A stretch of 35,139 nucleotides of DNA from an uncultured Victivallis sp. (GTDB taxonomy: Bacteria; Verrucomicrobiota; Lentisphaeria; Victivallales; Victivallaceae): the NCBI GenBank assembly GCA_944389935.1, contig CALXOE010000043.1:1-35139 (forward strand), read 5' to 3'. A program made the translations under genes and the position numbers. Of this stretch, positions 32,153-35,139 are shown one piece after another. Under the pieces are notes generated by a model, which was not told the DNA's origin, ran no database searches, and saw only the letters and a list, made by a program, of their open reading frames with translations. Position 1 is the first letter of the stretch. Each line of letters opens with the position of its first letter.

Positions 32153-33427
32153 TTACAAGACTTTGTCGAGCCACTTGTTGACGTTGTACCGCAGCGGGGT
32201 GTCCTGTGTTGACAGCGCATGTCCGTCGGCAAACGCGACGTTGGTCATCCCCCCGTGCCGGATGATGCAGCGGCCGTTGTTATAAAGGTAGCTCGGCGGG
32301 TTGGCTTTATACAAATTCCCCTCCGCACTGGATCCGTCCGGATGCGACGGCGTATCCCCGCAGGTGATCGTCTGACTCGCTTTCGTCACCCGTGAAATCT
32401 TCGTCGAACTCCCGTAGGCCGCCACCGGAGACGCCGGGCCGATTCCCGGAAAAAATGTGAAATTCGTGATCGCCGGACACGCCAGTATCCCCGCCTTGGC
32501 ACATCCCGAGTTCTTGTCGCGCCACGCCGGAACCGTGATGAGCTTCGATTTCTCCAGCAGATTCGCCCACCAGAGCCCGTTCGAGACGTTCCCCACCAGA
32601 TTGTACGGCGGAAAATACCCCTCGTTCTCTTCCGTGTAGAGGAGAAGCGCCGTCCCCACCTCCCGCACCTGCCCGAGGCATTTCGTCGTCTTTGCCCGCG
32701 TACGCGCCTGATTCAATGCCGGCAGCAGCATGCTTGCCAGAATCGCAATGATCGCAATCACCACGAGGAGCTCTATGAGCGTAAATGCCGCCTTTTTCGT
32801 CGCATGGTCGTGGGCTTCAGGCGTCGCATGGTCGTGGGCTTTGACCGTTGCAGGCTCGTGGGAGGCAGGGGGCGTGTCCGCCGCCCCCCGCACCCCCTGC
32901 GTCCGGCAAGGTGCCGGTGCCGCGTACGGGTCGGAGTCGGACTCGGCTGCGGTCGGCCGGCACGAGGAGAAAGAGCCGCAAAAACGCGAACGGCTCTTCC
33001 CGCTTTTCTGCGGAAAGACCCATTCGCGTTTTTGCTCCACTTCGCCGCTTGCCGAGCGGAGACTCCGTTGCGCGGCGATGATTGGCTGATGGAGTGTTTG
33101 ACGGATGGTTGGTACGGGGAGAGACGCGCTCTTGCGAGCCGCTTTCTCTCCCCCGAACCCCTCTCTTGTACTGCCGGGCGCAGGAACGGGTTGCGGGGCG
33201 GGAACGGAGCGGGAAGTTTGGGCGTGAGACGCTTTCTCTCCCCCGAACCCCTCTCTTGTACTGCCGGGCGCTGGAGTGTGTTGTGTGGCGATGTCGGGGC
33301 GGGGAGAATGGTTGTTTTCTCCCCCGAGTCCATCTTTTGTACCGCCGGACGTTGCAGCGAGGAGGGAGTGCCCGGATTGACAAGATTTTACCATCTGCGG
33401 TTCAATCAATGTAAAACATCTGCTCAT
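32153..33427 (-). CDS. Pseudopilin-like protein with a repeat cassette inserted in its prepilin signal
   Basis: A 424-residue frame. Residues 1-9 are MSRCFTLIE, a normal prepilin-signal start. Residues 10-214 are a low-complexity insert (two [15 protein letters not shown] copies 30 residues apart; a doubled AHDHAT). Then the signal begins anew at 215 ([28 protein letters not shown]). The rest is a standard pseudopilin-like body with a C-terminal FADGHALS motif. The ATG at 33427 overlaps the GntR stop (ATGA), strong evidence that this start is or was used. Whether the insert is translated, processed or kills the gene is unknown. The frame stays open upstream to 33886, but that part overlies the GntR gene. 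Confidence 0.8.
   Translation of the reverse strand: MSRCFTLIEPQMVKSCQSGHSLLAATSGGTKDGLGGENNHSPRPDIATQHTPAPGSTREGFGGEKASHAQTSRSVPAPQPVPAPGSTREGFGGEKAARKSASLPVPTIRQTLHQPIIAAQRSLRSASGEVEQKREWVFPQKSGKSRSRFCGSFSSCRPTAAESDSDPYAAPAPCRTQGVRGAADTPPASHEPATVKAHDHATPEAHDHATKKAAFTLIELLVVIAIIAILASMLLPALNQARTRAKTTKCLGQVREVGTALLLYTEENEGYFPPYNLVGNVSNGLWWANLLEKSKLITVPAWRDKNSGCAKAGILACPAITNFTFFPGIGPASPVAAYGSSTKISRVTKASQTITCGDTPSHPDGSSAEGNLYKANPPSYLYNNGRCIIRHGGMTNVAFADGHALSTQDTPLRYNVNKWLDKVL
32798..32841. repeat. 24-bp tandem repeat at the 3' edge of the cassette
   Basis: CGTCGCATGGTCGTGGGCTT occurs at 32798-32817 and 32822-32841 (24-bp step, eight codons). It codes for the doubled AHDHAT just before the second FTLIEL. 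Confidence 0.85.
32978..33035. repeat. 58-nt near-perfect hairpin within the cassette
   Basis: GCAAAAACGCGAA (32978-32990) and TTCGCGTTTTTGC (33023-33035) are perfect inverted arms. The inner bases also pair (CGGCTCTTCCCGC with GCGGAAAGACCCA, allowing one mismatch and two G-T-type pairs), giving a stem of about 26 bp with a six-base loop. Confidence 0.85.
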
Positions 33428-34605
33428 TTGATTGCTCCATTCTCCTGTTGAAGTTGAAGTCGAATTCGTTCCATGATTGCGGCCGCGTTTTCCCTGCCGA
33501 CCCGCCGGGCGCCGCCGCAGCTCTCGCGAATGATGATCGGCTGCCAGATCGGCGTATCCCGCTGCGCCGAGTTTCCCGCCGCGAGCGCCAGCGCGCAGTC
33601 GATCATCGAGCCGGTCACGTAATCGTAGGGAAACACCACCGAAGAGAGCGCCGGATTCGTCGCTGTCGCCAGAGAGGTGTCCCCGAGCCCGATCAGTGCG
33701 ATTTCGTCGGGAATCCGCCAGTTGCGGCGGCGGGCGGCATCGATCAGCCGCGACGCGATCTCGTCGTCGTAACAGATCACCGCCAGATCTCCCCGGAGTT
33801 CTTCCACGCCGGAGAAGAACCGGTCGAGCGCGTCCGACCGCCGTTCCGCCACGGAAAGACGGATCGGAATCCCCGCTTCGGCGCATCGCCGCACATATGG
33901 GGAGATTTGAAAGGAAACCGTCCTGACCGCTTCATCCCCCGGCAGGAGCAGAACGATGTTGTGGAATCCGAGCTCCCGGAAATAGAGGAACTCCGCCTCG
34001 ACCGCACGCCCCGCGGAAACTCCGAAGATCTCCGGACTTTCGTAACAATACGCCTCCAGTCCGGGAAAAGGCGTTCCGACGACGAACGGCATCCGGTAAC
34101 GGTCAATGCACCCGGCGATCTCGTCGATGTTGTCATCGGAACGCAGCAGCGGCAGCAGAACCGCGAGGCAGCCGCGCACGGCGATCCGGTCGAAGATTCG
34201 TTCGGGACGGCTGAAACTCGTGACCGTGTGAAGCTCGAGGTTCAGATTGCGTTTTTCCGCTTGTTCGTGGAGACTGGCGATGAATTGTGAATCGTTCGGC
34301 AGCATCGGCGGATGGCAGATGACCGCCAGTACGCTTTCTGCTCCGGGCGGTATCGGCGTCGAAAGAGTTCGACTGCCGGCGCGCACAAAAACGCCCGATC
34401 CGGTCCGGCTCTCGAGGAGCGAGTCGTTGATGAGGGATTCGAGTCCTTTCCGGACGGTGTGATAGTTGCAGCCGAACCGGACGGCGAGTTCCCGGATTGG
34501 CGGCAGCCGGTCTCCCACGGCGAGTTCCCCGTGTGTCAGCATCGTTTCGATGGCGCTGCGCACCCGTTGATAGGCGAATTTCCCGGACTCCGCGTAGTGA
34601 TTCAT
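33424..34605 (-). CDS. GntR/LacI-hybrid transcriptional regulator (AraR-like layout)
   Basis: A 393-residue protein. Residues 8-75 form a GntR-type winged helix ([47 protein letters not shown]). Residues 90-380 are a LacI-type sugar-binding sensor ([67 protein letters not shown]). This mix is known from AraR-type sugar regulators. Its stop overlaps the start of the pseudopilin gene, so it heads an operon with that gene and the beta-helix protein, which it probably controls together with itself. Confidence 0.92.
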   Translation of the reverse strand: MNHYAESGKFAYQRVRSAIETMLTHGELAVGDRLPPIRELAVRFGCNYHTVRKGLESLINDSLLESRTGSGVFVRAGSRTLSTPIPPGAESVLAVICHPPMLPNDSQFIASLHEQAEKRNLNLELHTVTSFSRPERIFDRIAVRGCLAVLLPLLRSDDNIDEIAGCIDRYRMPFVVGTPFPGLEAYCYESPEIFGVSAGRAVEAEFLYFRELGFHNIVLLLPGDEAVRTVSFQISPYVRRCAEAGIPIRLSVAERRSDALDRFFSGVEELRGDLAVICYDDEIASRLIDAARRRNWRIPDEIALIGLGDTSLATATNPALSSVVFPYDYVTGSMIDCALALAAGNSAQRDTPIWQPIIIRESCGGARRVGRENAAAIMERIRLQLQQENGAIK

Positions 34606-34634
34606 AAGATCCGATCCTCAGGTTTTCTATATAA

Positions 34635-34663
34635 ATTATGATGGAAAAGAGAGATATCTGCAA
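34635..34663 (-). promoter_or_regulatory. Sigma-70-type promoter of the GntR operon
   Basis: On the minus strand TTGCAG (34663-34658), 17-bp spacer, CATAAT (34640-34635). Confidence 0.55.
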
Positions 34664-34700
34664 CATTTTCTCTGATTTTTCCGGAAAAAAAGCGGAAAAA

Positions 34701-34737
34701 TGATCTCGTTTTGGACAAGTGATCTAGGATTGATCTA
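34701..34737. promoter_or_regulatory. Three TGATCT repeats upstream of the GntR promoter, candidate operator
   Basis: TGATCTC at 34701, TGATCTA at 34720 and TGATCTA at 34731, all in one orientation and about 40-70 bases upstream of the -35. Possibly a binding site for the GntR/LacI hybrid. The 300-bp stretch between that gene and the tRNA otherwise holds no gene I can support. Confidence 0.3.
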
Positions 34738-34877
34738 TTTTCAGCCTCGCAACCCCCGGGTTGTACGTCTGTATCGAGAAATGGAGAGCCATTACCGTTG
34801 CGGAGAGCAAAAGAGCGGAGAAAACCAAAAAAGACAAAGTTTTTCAGAAAAAAAGTGAAAATCTTTCTTTCGCAGAC

Positions 34878-34905
34878 TTGCAAAAGTTTGAATAGATTGT
34901 ATATT
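34878..34905 (+). promoter_or_regulatory. Promoter of tRNA-Glu
   Basis: TTGCAA (34878-34883), 16-bp spacer, TATATT (34900-34905), with the mature tRNA starting 19 bases later. Confidence 0.6.
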
Positions 34906-34923
34906 AAGAAACACTTTTCAGGC

Positions 34924-34999
34924 GTCCCTATCGTCTAGAGGCCTAGGACACCGGGTTTTCATCCCGGCAACTCGGGTTCGAATCCCGATGGGGATGCCA
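34924..34999 (+). tRNA. tRNA-Glu (anticodon UUC), CCA encoded
   Basis: A 76-nt cloverleaf. The acceptor arm GTCCCTA pairs with TGGGGAT, followed by discriminator G and CCA. The D-arm has GTCTAGAGGCCTAGGAC, the anticodon stem is CCGGG/CCCGG with loop TTTTCAT (anticodon TTC), and the T-arm is CTCGG-GTTCGAAT-CCCGA-like. It closely resembles bacterial tRNA-Glu in every conserved position. Confidence 0.95.
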
Positions 35000-35019
35000 C
35001 TTTTATTTTCCCCCTCAAA

Positions 35020-35046
35020 CATTCTCGCGAGAATGCGTCTTTTTTC
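35020..35046 (+). terminator. Terminator-like palindrome after tRNA-Glu
   Basis: CATTCT-CGCG-AGAATG (35020-35035) followed by CGTCTTTTTT. Confidence 0.5.
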
Positions 35047-35051
35047 CCGCT

Positions 35052-35139
35052 ACGGCATAATCTGGGGTCACATTTGGGGTCACAAATGCCCAGAGGAGGG
35101 AACCCATTCCGATGGTCACGTGTATAATGATGAAACGAG
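35052..35139 (+). other. Doubled GGGGTCACA sequence and a gene start cut off by the window edge
   Basis: Two GGGGTCACA copies lie 13 bp apart just downstream of the tRNA (about 35065-35086). A ribosome-site-like GAGGAGGGA at about 35093 is followed by ATG at 35112, opening a frame (MVTCIMMKR) that runs off the edge. tRNA 3' flanks are common integration sites, so a mobile element could begin here, but too little is visible to say. Confidence 0.25.

Larger units (their letters stand above)
32790..33405. repeat. In-frame repeat cassette inside the pseudopilin gene
   Basis: About 615 bp between the two FTLIE codings. From the gene's 5' side: a degraded unit (about 33318-33348), two 90-bp-spaced units with CTCTCTTGTACTGCCGGGCG at 33251-33270 and 33161-33180, a unique part, a 58-nt hairpin (32978-33035), a GC-rich stretch, and a 24-bp tandem repeat (32798-32841). 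33118-33169 is identical to 1-52 of the window. Other frames of the cassette are also open over long distances. Confidence 0.85.

Noticed and set aside
32790..33405. CRISPR array reading of the repeats
   Set aside because: Repeat step is about 90 bp with related, not unique, intervening sequence, few units, and no cas genes; it is a tandem/dispersed repeat.
32790..33405. Diversity-generating retroelement target
   Set aside because: No reverse transcriptase or template/variable repeat pair with adenine-specific changes is visible.
33428..33886. Upstream extension of the pseudopilin frame
   Set aside because: It lies wholly over the GntR gene in another frame, and the ATG at 33427 is coupled to that gene's stop.

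Overview
The window looks like a chromosomal segment of a Gram-negative bacterium of the Lentisphaerota/Victivallis type (Planctomycetota-Verrucomicrobiota-Chlamydiota superphylum). This is inferred from gene content, not from a marker search. The clues are two pseudopilin-like 'FTLIELLVV' secreted proteins placed beside sugar-active enzymes and LacI/GntR regulators, a zinc-ribbon Ser/Thr kinase, a MoxR/DUF58/VWA (Bat-type) operon, flavin-dependent ThyX, and outer-membrane biogenesis genes (SurA-like protein, auxiliary lipoprotein).

Layout. Positions 1-350 hold a 90-bp-period repeat array and the terminator of the first operon. Positions 354-3492 (minus) are dnaN-recF-radical SAM. Positions 3500-4000 are AT-rich, contain two perfect DnaA boxes, and separate diverging gene blocks; this is a candidate replication origin. 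Positions 4025-12096 (plus) are a long housekeeping run: GmhA-like isomerase, uppS, cdsA, an Lrp/AsnC regulator overlapping an aminotransferase, two small envelope proteins, thyX, pdxA and a SurA-like PPIase. Positions 12237-15089 encode a large membrane Ser/Thr kinase. Positions 15179-18084 (minus) are a fructan or sucrose locus: PfkB sugar kinase, GH32 and an AraC regulator. Then come a possible small membrane protein without a normal start (18231-18638), a CNNM/CBS membrane protein (18762-19727) and a MoxR/DUF58/membrane protein/VWA operon (20096-23982).

The right third holds two carbohydrate loci built alike. The first has a LacI regulator with an extra C-terminal helix-turn-helix (24044-25264), divergent from a pseudopilin-like protein and two TIM-barrel glycoside hydrolases (25455-29274). 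The second, on the minus strand, is a GntR/LacI-hybrid regulator, a pseudopilin-like protein and a parallel beta-helix protein (34605-30696). Between them lies a two-domain nucleoside diphosphate kinase. A tRNA-Glu(UUC) gene and a possible integration site close the window.

Most unusual signals: (i) in the second locus the pseudopilin gene is interrupted right after its N-terminal FTLIE by an in-frame insert of about 615 bp, made of 90-bp repeats, a 58-nt hairpin and a 24-bp tandem repeat, after which FTLIELLVV begins again. The same 90-bp array occurs at the left edge of the window. (ii) An 11-bp repeat, TGACGGAAAAA or TAACGGAAAAA, recurs across the window and repeatedly supplies the stop codon of the gene it follows, sometimes also the start codon of the next.
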